In this document: in pieces, positions 11,876 through 22,239 of the stretch | Numbering within the stretch: the first letter of the stretch is position 1 | Layout: the number at the start of each line of letters is the position of its first letter | Origin: Clusia tigrina | Lineage: Eukaryota; Arthropoda; Insecta; Diptera; Clusiidae | DNA length: 64,000 nt | NCBI GenBank assembly: GCA_920105625.2 | Contig: OV050030.1 | Location: 187,036,387 to 187,100,386 of the forward strand | Reading direction: 5' to 3' | The notes under the pieces: generated by a model | Database searches by the model: none | Seen by the model: only the letters and a program-made list of their open reading frames with translations | What the model was told of the DNA's origin: nothing | Made by a program: the position numbers and the translations under genes

Positions 11876-12305
11876 ATTCTGTACATCGATAGTTGGCAAC
11901 CCTGACTAAGCGTAGAAGAGGAAAAGTGTTCGTCAACAAACTTATCGAGTAAAAACTGTTAAGCTAGTTCAAAAATATTAAAAACTGTGCTCACGTGTGC
12001 GTAAGCACATTGTGCGTGTCTTGTAGTGCGACGACCGCAGTGTGAAGCATATTATAAGTGGTAATCTTCTCCAGCTGCATAGCGGATAGATCGCAAAGTG
12101 AACAAAAACAAAAACAAATTGATTTAGTGTCCTGAATTAAAAACAATATTTTTGCCGCGGTGAATCAGCTGAAACCAGAAAGTATGCAGTGCTGTTTGAT
12201 TTTTTTTTGTCCAACTAATATAATTGAAAATAGAGTTGCCAAGAACTTAAAAAAAAATTAAACAAAACGAAAAATCTAAAAAATAAAAAACCGGAAAATT
12301 TTGAA

Positions 12306-12644
12306 ATGTCTGTAGGCCTCTCCCCACCCAAATGGGGTGGCCAAATACAGCAACAATAACCAATACAGCAACAATCACAACAACTAACTCCTCAGCGGCA
12401 ACAGCAACAAACATCGAGCCTCCCACAGCAGCCAACGCCTCAACAGCTGCAGCCGCCGGATTCGAAGCTGCAACAACAACAACAACACATGGAAATAGAG
12501 CAACCGAAGCCGCAACAGCTACAACAGTAGCAGCCATCGAATACGAAGCTATCACCAAATAGTACAATCAGCCCAAATATGAATGTGCAACAGCAAATTC
12601 AGCAACTTCAGGACCAGCCGCAATTGGTATATCAGCAACAAGCT
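12306..12644 (+). pseudogene. Jockey-type ORF1, Gln-rich N-terminus
   Basis: Starts MSVGLSPPKWGG at 12,306 and runs into CAA/CAG repeats encoding poly-Gln and Gln/Pro-rich sequence, with in-frame TAA and TAG codons. It is the N-terminal part of the RNA-binding ORF1 protein completed at 14,476-15,067. The other frames give Thr/Ala- and Val/Ala-rich shadow translations of the same repeat. Confidence 0.6.
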
Positions 12645-12970
12645 TTGCTGATATTATTTCCTGAAGTGGTACTCTTATCTCTACATAGAAGAGATATTAA
12701 GCCGTTTTCCGTTAGGATGTCTTCTACTTGGCCACAGTCATTGCCACGACATCTATTAAAATCTCCAAATAGAACAATTCTCTTATTGACAGAATAATCG
12801 GTACTTAAAATATTTTGTAGTTCTATTTTTAGTAATCCTGACGGAAAAGATTTAAATCTATAAAGTACTATTAAATGAATATCTCTATATTTATATACAG
12901 TGATTTCAAAAGTGAATTTACCTTCATGTAATTTCTTGCTATATAAATATTGAACTAAATCTGCTAGCAC
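12645..12970 (-). pseudogene. Endonuclease/exonuclease/phosphatase-fold fragment, origin unclear
   Basis: The minus strand reads 112 codons with NKRIVLFGDFNRCRGNDCG, the GDFN motif of APE-like endonucleases, preceded by a beta-rich segment (KFTFEITVYKYRDIHLIVLY) and followed by DILTENGLISLL. The family is uncertain; it does not resemble the R1, Jockey or RTE endonucleases of this window. It lies at the left edge of the segment inserted in the Jockey ORF1, with its end cut at the junction. Confidence 0.5.
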
Positions 12971-12997
12971 AATTTTGACATATATAATAATACCCTT

Positions 12998-13335
12998 TGA
13001 ATGCCAACAGAAGACTATTCATAAGACTAAAGGACGCTTGGTTAAAAAAATTTTAAAAAACTGAATGTCTTGCTAATGATTTCTTGTTATAATCCGCCAT
13101 TTTGTAAACAATACCAACTGCACTATACGTTGAATGCCATCAGAAGATTATTCATTAGAATAAAGGACACTTCGTTAAAAAATTTTTAAAGAACTGAATG
13201 TTTTGCTAATGATTTTTTGTTATAATCCGCCATTTTGTAAACACTACCAACTTCACTATACGTTGAATGCCATCAGAAGATTATATATAAGAATAATTTA
13301 AAACGTGCTAAAAAAATATTTAAAAAAACAGAAAA
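12998..13335. repeat. Tandem repeat, unit 133 bp, about 2.5 copies
   Basis: Units start TGAATGCCA at 12,998, 13,131 and 13,264. The first two are about 90 percent alike by eye, including TTATAATCCGCCATTTTGTA; the third decays after about 70 bp. Confidence 0.85.
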
Positions 13336-14475
13336 TCCGTCCTTTATCTGGACTACCCCATTTCTTTCGTATGACTTTATAAAGTCAATAAACTTTTGTT
13401 TTTAAATTTGATATAGGTCCAAAGTTACAAGAACCTATCTATATAGGGCGTAGCTCATAAAGTGCATCTCTAATTTTCTTATCTTTGGTTTGTGCTTTAT
13501 ACTATCACTCTGAAGCTGCATATGAAGTTTCGTTGATGAGCCTTGCATAAGTCCCCAAAAATGAGTATTGTGGACTTGGCAGCAGTAATATTGTGCCCAT
13601 ATTTTGAATGCATGCTTTTTCGGAACTAATACCACCTGCTATCAATTTCGCCCAAAAATATTGTATAAGTCGCAAGTTATAAAGATATGTCGTGGCTGTG
13701 AAAATAACACGCCCATTTTTTGTGTGGTGTTTAATGTTACTACCCGAAACATTCCTGTGAAATTTCGTTGATAAATCTTTAATATGAACCTAGTAATAAT
13801 TTTTGGCTAATTGTGGGCGTAGCAGTTGTATTATGATCTGGCTGGCATCAATACGAGCATAGGTAGGCTAATTTTAATTTTAGACCCGAAAGTTCCCTCT
13901 ATCAAAAGTGGGCGTGACTTTTCACTGATGAACCTAATTTGTTGCAGATAGCTTTATAATGACCACATGTTCCTTCAAGTAAAATTTCGTCCGTAAATCT
14001 ATACCAGATTTTAGATTATTAATATTTGTCAATAGTGGGCGTGGCAGTTAATATATACCACCCACTTTTGGTAGTGTTTAGTAGGACCGACATCTCCATA
14101 ACTGCCAAATTGCGTCACGATTCCATCAATTGGACCGAAGTTATGCTCATTTTAAAAAAGGTGCGAAAACTTCCTTATATGGGAGGTAGGCGTGGTCTTT
14201 GTCCAAATCGGCCCATATAGCAATCTGGTTCTGTATCTTTGTCCAGACTATACTTCCGCAAAATTTCATTAAGATAGTTCTAACGGTGTAGAAAAAAAGT
14301 GGCCACAGACGGAGAGACGGACGGACAAAATATAAATTGCTTAGAAAGTGATTCTGATCATATCTGTATATATATATATGTCCATACCTACCACTCGTCC
14401 TTCTTGAAATTGCAACCCCTCTCAAAAGCACAAAATTAGTAGACCCTATTTACCTTTTTTAAACGTAAAGGGTAT
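13336..14475 (+). repeat. Non-coding dispersed-type repeat
   Basis: About 1.1 kb with no ORF of note but repeated phrases such as GTGGGCGTGGCAGTT, AAATTTC(G/A)T and a GACGGAGAGACGGACGGACA block (about 14,308-14,327), ending in ACGTAAAGGGTATAAA. From memory such blocks are common non-coding ends of old dipteran repeats; I cannot name the family. It ends where the Jockey ORF1 resumes. Confidence 0.5.
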
Positions 14476-15067
14476 AAATACCGAAATTTACACCTATAAA
14501 TCAAAACAGGAAAGAAGCTTTAGGGTGATACTCCAAAACATGCACTCATCTATAAGCATTGAGGAAATTGCGGAATCACTACTAGCACTCGGCCACACTG
14601 CCGTGAACTTCTGGAATATTAAAAAAAGATACACCAAAAAACCACTGCCAATGTTCATTGTTGAGCTAAAAGCGAACTCAAACAACAAGTATATTTACGG
14701 AGTCAAGTACCTCTTCAATACGAAAATTGCATTTGAGCCGCCTCGACCAAAGCGCGAAATCCCTCAATGCGCTAACTGCCAGCAGTATGGCCACACAAAT
14801 ATCTACTGTCACAGAAAACCGGTCTGCATTAAATGCACTGGAACTCACTCGTCTGCAGATTGCTCGCGTAAGACGAGAACTGATGACGGCAAATGTGCAT
14901 TGTGTGAAGGTAATCGCCCAGCAAATTATAAAGGCTGTATGGTGTACAAAAAATTGCAAACATTAAAATATCCACCACTGAGAAATAAGGAACCCAATCC
15001 TCCACACTTGTTGTCTCCAACCATCCAGACAGAGCTCGAATTCACTTTCATACTCCCAAGTGGTTAG
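14476..15067 (+). pseudogene. Jockey-type ORF1, C-terminal part with zinc knuckles
   Basis: Nucleic-acid-binding ORF1 (gag-like) protein. From about 14,480 it reads SKQERSFRVILQNMHSSISI, then the ALGHTAVNFWNIKKR segment and the knuckles CANCQQYGHTNIYC, CIKCTGTHSSADC and CALCEGNRPANYKGC. Wording and spacing are those of Jockey-clade ORF1. The frame stays open to the TAG at 15,065-15,067. Separated from its N-terminus by the 1.8-kb insertion. Confidence 0.9.
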
Positions 15068-15239
15068 AAACACTACATAAGACACGAGAGAGAATACCTA
15101 AGCCCTACATCCTAAGGAAATCGCCTCCGAGTCTTCAAACGAAATTCGAGAAATGATCATGCTTCTCAAGCAAGTCATGCAGCAAATCACAACTATGATG
15201 AATCTACTCGTAACTCTCATGCGAAAAGTTTCATTTCTT

Positions 15240-16170
15240 CAATCCCATAAATATTCTCGTATGGAATGCAAATGGGCTATCCAAACACATATTAGAGATT
15301 AGTTCCAGACTCACGACTTAGATACTCTTCTAATATCTGAATCTCATTTTACCGATTAGAGCTACTTTCAAATACCAAACTATAAGCTCTATCACACAAT
15401 GCACCCCGACAAAAAAGCACATGCTGGTTCAGCTATTATAATAAAAGAGAATATCAGACACGTTTCTATTAAATAGACGATACTGCTTCACTCGCAATGG
15501 ACACCCTTCCACAACTGGCGTCGCTTAAAATACATAGGGGCAAAATCACTAAATAGATGAAAGATTGGCGAATCAAGTCCAATCAAACTAATTCTGTCCA
15601 GGTTATGTTCACTCTTAAACGTGACACCTGCCCACCAGTAAAACTCAACAACGTGAATATATCGCAGTGCAATGCGACTAAATACCTGGGCATGCACCTC
15701 GATAGCAATCTAACATGGAAAATTCTTATAGTCACCAAACGTAAGGCGTTGGGAATAAAGCTTAGAAATTTACACTGGCTGCTGAATCGAAATTCCCAAG
15801 TTTCACTCGAAAGTAAGGTCTTACTTTACTCACCCGTCTTAAAACTGATATGCACATATGACATACAACTGTGGGGCATTGCGGCAACCTATAATTTTGA
15901 AATTCTCCAGAGATTCCAATCAAAACGCTGCATATGATTGCAATAGCTCAATACTACGTAACGAACAACCAAATTCAACGTGTCCCGACAATTGTGCAAG
16001 AAATAAAAAAATATGCAATGGCATACAAACTGAGAATTCTCGGGCAGTCTAATCCATTCATATCAGATCTTACAGCTCATATGACTACACTCAGCCGTTT
16101 AAAGGAAATCAACAGCAGATATTTTCTGTTGATGAATACCTACTGTTTACACCGAATCCTCATTCCGTGA
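15240..16170 (+). pseudogene. Jockey-type ORF2 remnant, middle deleted
   Basis: 15,240-15,480 reads the start of the endonuclease (LDTLLISESHFTD and AHAGSAIIIKENIRH, with stops). At 15,557-15,937 the text jumps to the RT C-terminal region: CPPVKLNNVNISQ, ATKYLGMHLDSNLTWK and the tail to QLWGIAATYNFEILQRFQSK. Roughly 2 kb of endonuclease and catalytic RT are missing, so the copy is a deletion derivative. 15,934-16,170 continues the tail in another frame. Confidence 0.85.
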
Positions 16171-16683
16171 GGTATCCCTCCCGGTGTTTGGGACACCATG
16201 CTGTTGGTCGTTCGCTGCGTTCTGCAGGGACAGTACGGACCCAAAATCCGCACTGTACGAAGGAGCACAACTGAGCGGCCGGCTCATGCGTCCGGGGCAA
16301 CGGCGTGGGAGACATCGCCACAAACGAAGGAGACTTCGGCTTCTTTGTCTTTTTGACCTTTCAATTAGATCACTCTCGATCAAACCGCCGAACGAGCAAC
16401 GTTCCCCCCTTTTTTTTGTAAGAAATCAAATATAAAATCATTATCAAGAAATATGTAAGAAATAAAATATAAAAAAATAATTATCAAGAATTAAAGTTTT
16501 ATCAAGCAAATACAGTCCACCGCACAAATCCAACACCTGCAATTAAGAAATGGTTGCACCACTGTGTGTACTGCATAAACGTCATGTTGATATTTAGTTA
16601 TTGTCTAAATTTAAAATAAAAATATTGTTTATTGTGTTAATACAGATTACAATGAAAAATGGATATTACAAAAAAATAAATAA
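16171..16683 (+). other. Jockey-type 3' UTR
   Basis: Non-coding. A GC-richer part (16,171-16,410) of unknown origin precedes a direct duplication of a 37-bp unit starting TGTAAGAAAT at 16,417 and 16,454, then AT-rich sequence to the A-rich tail. Confidence 0.55.
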
Positions 16684-16692
16684 ATCTTACGA
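16684..16692. repeat. 9-bp target duplication of the Jockey insertion (right copy)
   Basis: ATCTTACGA, identical to 11,867-11,875. Confidence 0.85.
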
Positions 16693-17329
16693 GTCGGAAA
16701 AGTTTGCTGTGTGAAAAATCATCATTGAATATGGCGGACAACGTTTTTGGTGGTAAAAATTGTTTAAATATGTCTCATAAGATTTTTTGGTCGAAATTCG
16801 GCATTCTAATTGTTAGCCGTTGTTTATTTTTGAATATGGTTTCTGTAGTCATTGGGGATCCTTTGTCATTTTCTGTTAGAATGATTTGTAAGTTAAATTC
16901 GTTTAAAGGGCTTTCGGAGATTGAAATACAGTCATCAAAATTTTAATGGAAGGAGTGTGTAGTTTAGCTTGCTGTTCCTTGTGTTCAATCTGTGTCATTT
17001 AAATTGATGTCTATGTTTTGGTTGGTTTGAGGTTCAAGTATTTTTATTTGGCTAAGAGCTTCAGTGTTAGCTTTTTTTGTAGGTGCTCTAATAGTCGAAC
17101 TCTTCGAGTTTGAGTCTCCACCTTATAATCCATAAAAGTGGTCTATGGTCTCTTAGGATCTGTGTTCTTCTTCCAAAAAAATAGGGCCGAAAGTATGTGG
17201 TTCCCCATACTACTGCGAGTAACTCATTTTCAATAGTAGAGTACTTTATTGCGCCCTTGCGACAATAAGGCGCTTAAGGCAAAATTATTGGCATCGGCTG
17301 TTAGAACGAACTATTTAGAGAAGTCTGAG
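16693..17329 (-). pseudogene. Errantivirus RNase H and linker to integrase
   Basis: The minus strand reads the RNase H block: [18 protein letters not shown], then [20 protein letters not shown] and [19 protein letters not shown]. Downstream, LNEFNLQIILTENDKGSPM and TIFKNKQRLTIR are the pol linker that precedes errantivirus integrase. The left end continues into the integrase at 11,875 across the Jockey element; the right end continues into RT at 24,119 across the BEL element. Contains frameshifts and a TAG. Confidence 0.85.
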
Positions 17330-17788
17330 TGTTGATAGTTGTTTGTTTGTATATTTTGGGTTTGAAATGAATTTTTTTTTTTTTTCTTTTTAACTTATTA
17401 CTTTTATTTATTAACACAGTGATTTAAAAATAAATTTTTTTCTTGAGAAAAAGAAACTGTTGAATCCGTAATGAAATTCCAGTAAGCCAGAGATTATGTT
17501 CTGTTGATAATTATTTTGGATGTTTCCACGGCCGCGATGCTAAAAAGACTAAAGCGAACATCGGCGGCCGACTCGCCACGTTGGCGTGCTCAGCCGAATT
17601 TGCTTCATTGAGTAAAAAGATGGCTATGGCCCGGATACACGTACACTCATGGTTTTCCCTCGTTTCTTGGTGAGACATGAAACGAGGAACTCTCTCCCAA
17701 AATATGCCTTACTTTGAAATGAGAGACGCCATGGTGCCGCGAGCACCGGGTCGCAGCCACCTTTAGGAAAGGGTGCACGGTGTGAACA
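17330..17788 (-). repeat. BEL-A 3' LTR
   Basis: 459 bp, TG...CA. Aligns over its full length with 23,653-24,113, with scattered substitutions (for example GGCCGCGATG versus GGCTACGATG). LTR ends are fixed by the flanking CTGAG duplication. Confidence 0.92.
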
Positions 17789-17995
17789 TGCCCCACTTGC
17801 AATAATTGCAATGGAGACGGCACGGCCACGCCGGAAACCCGTCATCATGACAGATCGCGCACGGGGCTGGCGGCATCCCGTGACGAAGTGTTTGATACGC
17901 AAACGCTTCCAACACAGTTTCTTAGCCACCACTTGGTCCCGTCGCTTTCGAGAGTGGTCCTCCAGGAAACGTGAGCACTCCTCGATGTGGTGCCT

Positions 17996-18640
17996 TCACA
18001 GGGTGCAAATAACCCGCGGACGGGGTCCGACCATGTGGACGACTGGTGGTCGTCGTAGTGGCGTCAAGTGACGTTCCTGTTTGGATGGCGATATCGGAAT
18101 TGGTCCGGTGTCGACGGTTGCCCGCGCTGCGGGCAAGGGTGCCACAATCGTGGCGGTTGCCGTTGATCTGACTCGGCGAACCTGGATTGGAGTGGTGTCA
18201 ACGGGTGCGATCACTGGTGGCAAGAGTGCGACACGTGAGGGTATCAATGCCGCAGTTGGTCGGGTTCGGCGGGCTGCGTCCATATCCACCGATAAATGGC
18301 CAGGTCGCTGGAGCGCATCCAGGAGCCGTTGCGCTGATGAGTGTGTCTTACCCCTCGGGTTGGTTGCCGATAGCCATTGGCTCTCAACCCCTTTGTTGTT
18401 GTCGTGAACCCCGGCCAACCACTTCCAGATGTACGCGTCGTCTGGCGGCGGTGTTAACGGGTCCCTGGCTTGAACACCGGACAGCCAATTCCAGATAGGC
18501 GCTTCGTCGGACGGCGGTGATAACGGGTCCCTTGGCGGCGGGGACACTGCTAGGTCCTTGAGGGTGACATCCAGTTGGTGGCCCTGTTGGCCCCTGTTGG
18601 GTTTTGGGTTCTGCATACTAAAGAGAATAAACAAATTCAT
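17996..18640 (-). CDS. BEL-A third ORF, unknown protein with 22-residue tandem repeat
   Basis: An open frame of 214 codons downstream of pol and upstream of the 3' LTR, the place of env in some BEL elements. No transmembrane anchor is visible; only the start (MNLFILFSM) is mildly hydrophobic. Residues about 38-80 hold two consecutive copies of a Trp-containing unit, RDPLxPPxDxAxIWxWLxGV. The rest is rich in Arg, Pro, Ala and Thr. I do not recognise the family. That it stays open while gag and RT are broken is notable, but GC-rich sequence favours long open frames by chance. Another 86-108-codon frame on the plus strand overlaps it and is probably a shadow. Confidence 0.5.
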   Translation of the reverse strand: MNLFILFSMQNPKPNRGQQGHQLDVTLKDLAVSPPPRDPLSPPSDEAPIWNWLSGVQARDPLTPPPDDAYIWKWLAGVHDNNKGVESQWLSATNPRGKTHSSAQRLLDALQRPGHLSVDMDAARRTRPTAALIPSRVALLPPVIAPVDTTPIQVRRVRSTATATIVAPLPAARATVDTGPIPISPSKQERHLTPLRRPPVVHMVGPRPRVICTL

Positions 18641-18749
18641 TGATAATGGGTCGATAACCAGGGGAGTTTGGAAAAATTATGGAGTTATAATAAGTTAATC
18701 ATCCCCTCGGGGAGGAAGAGGTTACACAGATGGTAATAACACGAGTTTT

Positions 18750-19533
18750 TTTAATAGGCTGGGTCACAATTCCTCGTGCAGTCCGCACTTCTACGATCCG
18801 CACTCTCCCGTCCGGATCTGGGTGCATGTGGACAATTCGGCCGAGATACCAATCCTGAGGCGCTAAATTGTCTTCCCGTATAACGACAAGATCCCCTGCT
18901 GCGATGTTCGCTTAAATGGTACGCCATTTGCTACGGCGCTGACATTCCAACAGATACTCCGTTTTCCACCGAGCCGTGAAGTGCTGCGCAAGGGCCAGGA
19001 TTTTTTGCCATCGGTTCAACACCAAAGTGGACGGTTTCATCTCCTCGGATTCTGCGGAGGCCAGAAGTGGGCCTCCCACCAAGAAGTGTCCTGGAGTCAG
19101 CGGATGCAGGTCCGACGGGTCATCTGACATCGCACAGATGGGCCGTAAGTACAGGCAGGCTTCCATACGAGCTAAAAGAGTAGAAAATTCTTCGAATGTG
19201 TATTTAAGTTGTCCCCCCATGCAATTAAAATGGTGTTTAAAACTGTTCACCGCGGCCTCACCCCATATGCGGAGCATGAGGTGGAATGAATTGCCAATGC
19301 AATTTCCCTTGAGTATAAGCGGCGGTGGCTCGACCCTGCGTTTCTCGTATCACCTTTTCAAAATTACGGCGGAGTTCCTTCTCTGCACCTACAAAGTTTC
19401 GTCCATTATCGGAATGAATCCGCAAGGGGCACCCGCGTCGGGCAATGAACCGAGCCAGGGCCATACTGCAGCAGGCGATATGTAAGTATACGAGTATATA
19501 GGTTTTTCGGTTTATCGCTAAGGAAATTAGCAT
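18750..19533 (-). pseudogene. BEL-A integrase (core end and C-terminal domain)
   Basis: BEL/Pao integrase. 19,533-19,258 reads [20 protein letters not shown] (second catalytic Asp) and HWQFIPPHAPHMG. After a frameshift, 19,277-18,912 reads WGEAAVNSFKHHF (catalytic Glu region), the stretch containing LYLRPICAMSDDPSDLHPLT and PGHFLVGGPLL, then the C-terminal domain ending in a basic QRRSKWRTI. 18,905-18,750 continues with GDLVVIREDNLAPQDWYLGR and the end of pol. The zinc domain and first Asp are missing: upstream sequence is replaced by inserted DNA from 19,540 on. Confidence 0.88.
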
Positions 19534-19544
19534 GTGGGGAATTG

Positions 19545-20189
<645 letters not shown>

Positions 20190-20762
20190 TTCATCGAGCG
20201 ACCAACTCCGACAACGGCGGTCGTCAACTGGACCAGCAGGTAGCAGAGGACGCAGTATAATATAAGATTTTAGGTATAGAATAGAATTGTGTTATTGTAT
20301 AGATGTTTGTATATATGCACATGTTAAAAGAGTCAATGAAAGACCAAATTATAAAACGGGGAATATGAAAAAAAATGATAGATAAAAATAAGAAAAAACA
20401 AAAACAAAGTAAAGAAAAAAAAGTCAACTACAAAAGAAAATAAAAGCTAGAGGAAAAAAAATGTGGAAAAGAAAAGAATAAAAAAGCAAAAAAAAAAACC
20501 CGTGATAGAACCCAAATAAGGCGATTTTAAGGAAAAAATAAAACAAATTATATATGTACTATAGAGTTAAATAGATGTACATAATTGTTTACAGTGCCAG
20601 AAAAATATTGTAGAGATGTATTAGAAGTTAGTTGCACTAACTTCTTTTAGAAAGGGGGGGAGGGATGTTGTGAGTTAAAATCAAGCTACCTACGCGTAGT
20701 TGACTCATCGCACCGGCTCCTATTAAATTCATTACGAGAGCATATATTTTTAGGGTGCAAAT
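20190..20762 (+). mobile_element. 3' end of a Gypsy element related to the full copy at 50.9-61.9 kb
   Basis: The plus strand matches the reverse complement of about 51,340-51,840: CCGACAACGGC...GATTTTAGGT, GTCAATGAAAGACCAAATTA, a long A-rich tract, GCACTAACTTCTTTTAGAAA, the purine tract and an LTR start TGTTGTGAGTTA at about 20,665. The LTR similarity fades after some 60 bp. It is a decayed relative in opposite orientation, cut at the DNA transposon that begins at 20,766. Confidence 0.75.
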
Positions 20763-21096
20763 ATTAGCTGTGTTTCTTTCAACGCGAGTCTGAATAAAAC
20801 GCCCGCTTATCCATACAAATGGACCGCTTAGTTAAGACATGGTGCTTGTATGCGTTTAAAGTTTAGCACCTCAAACAGAAGTGCTGCCAAAACCATTTTG
20901 GTGTCTATTGTGAACGAGAAACAGAGTGAACCAAGAATTAACCGCTGTAATTATATAAAAAGCTGTCATATATAGAACAAAGAAAATAGGTTTGTAAATA
21001 ATTGAATAATTTAAATTAAAAATAAAAGTGAAACTAACTTATAAATATTTTGATTGATTGAAATAAATTAAAATTTTTGTTTTTTGTGTTCAATAG

Positions 21097-21209
21097 CAAA
21101 CGGAAGCGATGGAGTAGAGAGGAGACATTGGGGCTGCTGAGATGCTACCAGGCGCGTAAGGAGGAATTTGAATTTTTAAATTTTATGTTATTAATTTTAA
21201 GTAACTGAA
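21097..21209 (+). pseudogene. Myb/SANT-like (trihelix) exon fragment
   Basis: After a pyrimidine-rich stretch and acceptor AG (21,095-21,096) the frame reads KRKRWSREETLGLLRCYQAR and KEEFEF. The W-S-R-E-E-T-L pattern is the first helix of Myb/SANT or trihelix domains used by PIF/Harbinger accessory proteins to bind transposon ends. The frame then runs into AT-rich sequence and a stop, so helices 2-3 are lost or spliced elsewhere. Confidence 0.5.
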
Positions 21210-21477
21210 AATGTACCTTTGAAAATGTTTATTGCTTATATTATAGTGAAATATTTTTCTCATTCAAGAAATTTTTCAATAAATTAAGAAAACAATTTTT
21301 TAAATAATGTTTACATTTATTTAATGCCAAATATAGGTTAATTTGGTTTTCTAACAAAGCATATCTTACTATTCGAACATATGGCTAAAAAATTTAATAC
21401 TATGCGAATGAAAACAAAAATTAGTTTTAATTTTAAACCTTTTACATTCATACATACATATTAAATATTCCACAGTT

Positions 21478-21754
21478 TTACGCTGCATGTATAGTTGCCA
21501 CAAAATCATCGCATTTAGTATGCTCCTCTTGGTCTATGCCAGATCCTTCAGAGCTTGAGCTGGAACTGGAACTCTGCGCATACACCATGTCTAGCAATTC
21601 TTTTATTTCCAATTGCTCTTTGAGTCGACGCAAAGTACTGTTGTCCTCCAATAAAATAGTTGTAACCTAAATAATCACATATATAATATATTATTTTGTA
21701 TTAATTAATAAGTATTTAAAGTTAAATTACCAATGCTTCCTCCGAATTTGCCAT
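21478..21754 (-). CDS. Small two-exon ORF (70 codons), unknown function
   Basis: Exon 1 at 21,731-21,754 (ATG, 8 codons, MANSEEAL) ends at a GTAATT donor. The intron is 64 bp (21,667-21,730) with acceptor TTATTTAG. Exon 2, 21,478-21,666, ends with TAA. The product has a leucine-rich probable coiled coil (LLEDNSTLRRLKEQLEIKEL), eight consecutive Ser and an acidic tail. The intron has the length typical of fly introns and phase 0 joins cleanly. It may be an accessory protein of the DNA transposon. No homologue recognised; expression is not shown by sequence. Confidence 0.5.
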
Positions 21755-21905
21755 TTTATATTTTTCCTGTTCTTTAAAATTTGTTTACAAATGTGTATGT
21801 ATAAGTATTTTAATTGTCATAACCAGTGCTGCCAAATGCTAAAATGTTAAGCGACGGGTAGCGTTTTGGCGTTTTATTTACACTCGCGTTGAAAGAAACA
21901 CAGCT

Positions 21906-22239
21906 ATTGTAAATGAATAGTATTTATGCCAGTGGGTGTGTCATCTGCCAGTTGTAAAAGTGTCCTTATCGCGAGATAAGGAGCACAATTCACCCTAAAG
22001 TTGACAGTTCTTAGCTCGAAATCCGTTATGGAAGCGTCCGGGTTTTCTCGAAAGAGAATGCGTTGGTACGCTGTCTGGGTAGGGTTCACCAAGATTTTAT
22101 GGGGATCCCCCCCATTTGTTCGTGTTCGCCTTGAGTCAGTTTGAAAGGGTGCAACTCCCCAGTTAGGGTCGGCAATATCATGGTTGACACGTGGAGCCGC
22201 TTTGAAGGGTCGTAACGCGAGCCTAAAACTATTTTGCAA
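21906..22239 (-). pseudogene. BEL-A RT fragment
   Basis: The minus strand reads NPTQTAYQRILFRENPDASI and FELRTVNFRVNCAPYLAIRT, then LLQLADDT, the RT palm segment just before the YVDD motif in BEL/Pao. Text before it (NSFRLALRPFKAAPRVNHDI) comes from the protease region, so part of pol between them is deleted. The DNA transposon interrupts it at 21,905. Confidence 0.85.

Larger units (their letters stand above)
11876..16683 (+). mobile_element. Jockey-type non-LTR element with internal deletion and nested insertion
   Basis: Bounded by the 9-bp duplication ATCTTACGA and ending in an A-rich tail (AAAAAAATAAATAA, to 16,683). Layout: 5' UTR 11,876-12,305; Gln-rich ORF1 start 12,306-12,644; foreign insertion 12,645-14,475; rest of ORF1 14,476-15,067; start of endonuclease about 15,240-15,480; large deletion; RT C-terminal remnant 15,550-16,170; 3' UTR to 16,683. 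It is inserted in the errantivirus RNase H-integrase linker. Confidence 0.8.
20766..21905. mobile_element. Small DNA transposon with 38-bp inverted repeats and Myb/SANT-like exon
   Basis: Terminal inverted repeats begin AGCTGTGTTTCTTTCAACGC; 24 bp are perfect and 36 of 38 match. ATT flanks both ends (20,763-20,765; 21,906-21,908), a candidate 3-bp target duplication. The interior holds a plus-strand Myb-like exon and a minus-strand spliced small ORF (separate entries) and no transposase. A Myb-type partner protein plus 3-bp duplication recalls PIF/Harbinger, though ATT is not the usual TWA, so the superfamily is tentative. It lies in BEL-A. Confidence 0.8.

Noticed and set aside
12247..12567. 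Ala/Val-rich minus-strand and Thr/Ala-rich plus-strand open frames
   Set aside because: Shadow frames of the CAA/CAG repeat that encodes the Gln-rich ORF1 start.
12998..13335. CRISPR-like array
   Set aside because: Units are 133 bp and contiguous without unique spacers, in a eukaryotic context.
17811..18498. Plus-strand open frames of 86-108 codons
   Set aside because: They overlap the minus-strand third ORF of BEL-A in GC-rich sequence and look like its shadows, though the true coding strand is not proven.
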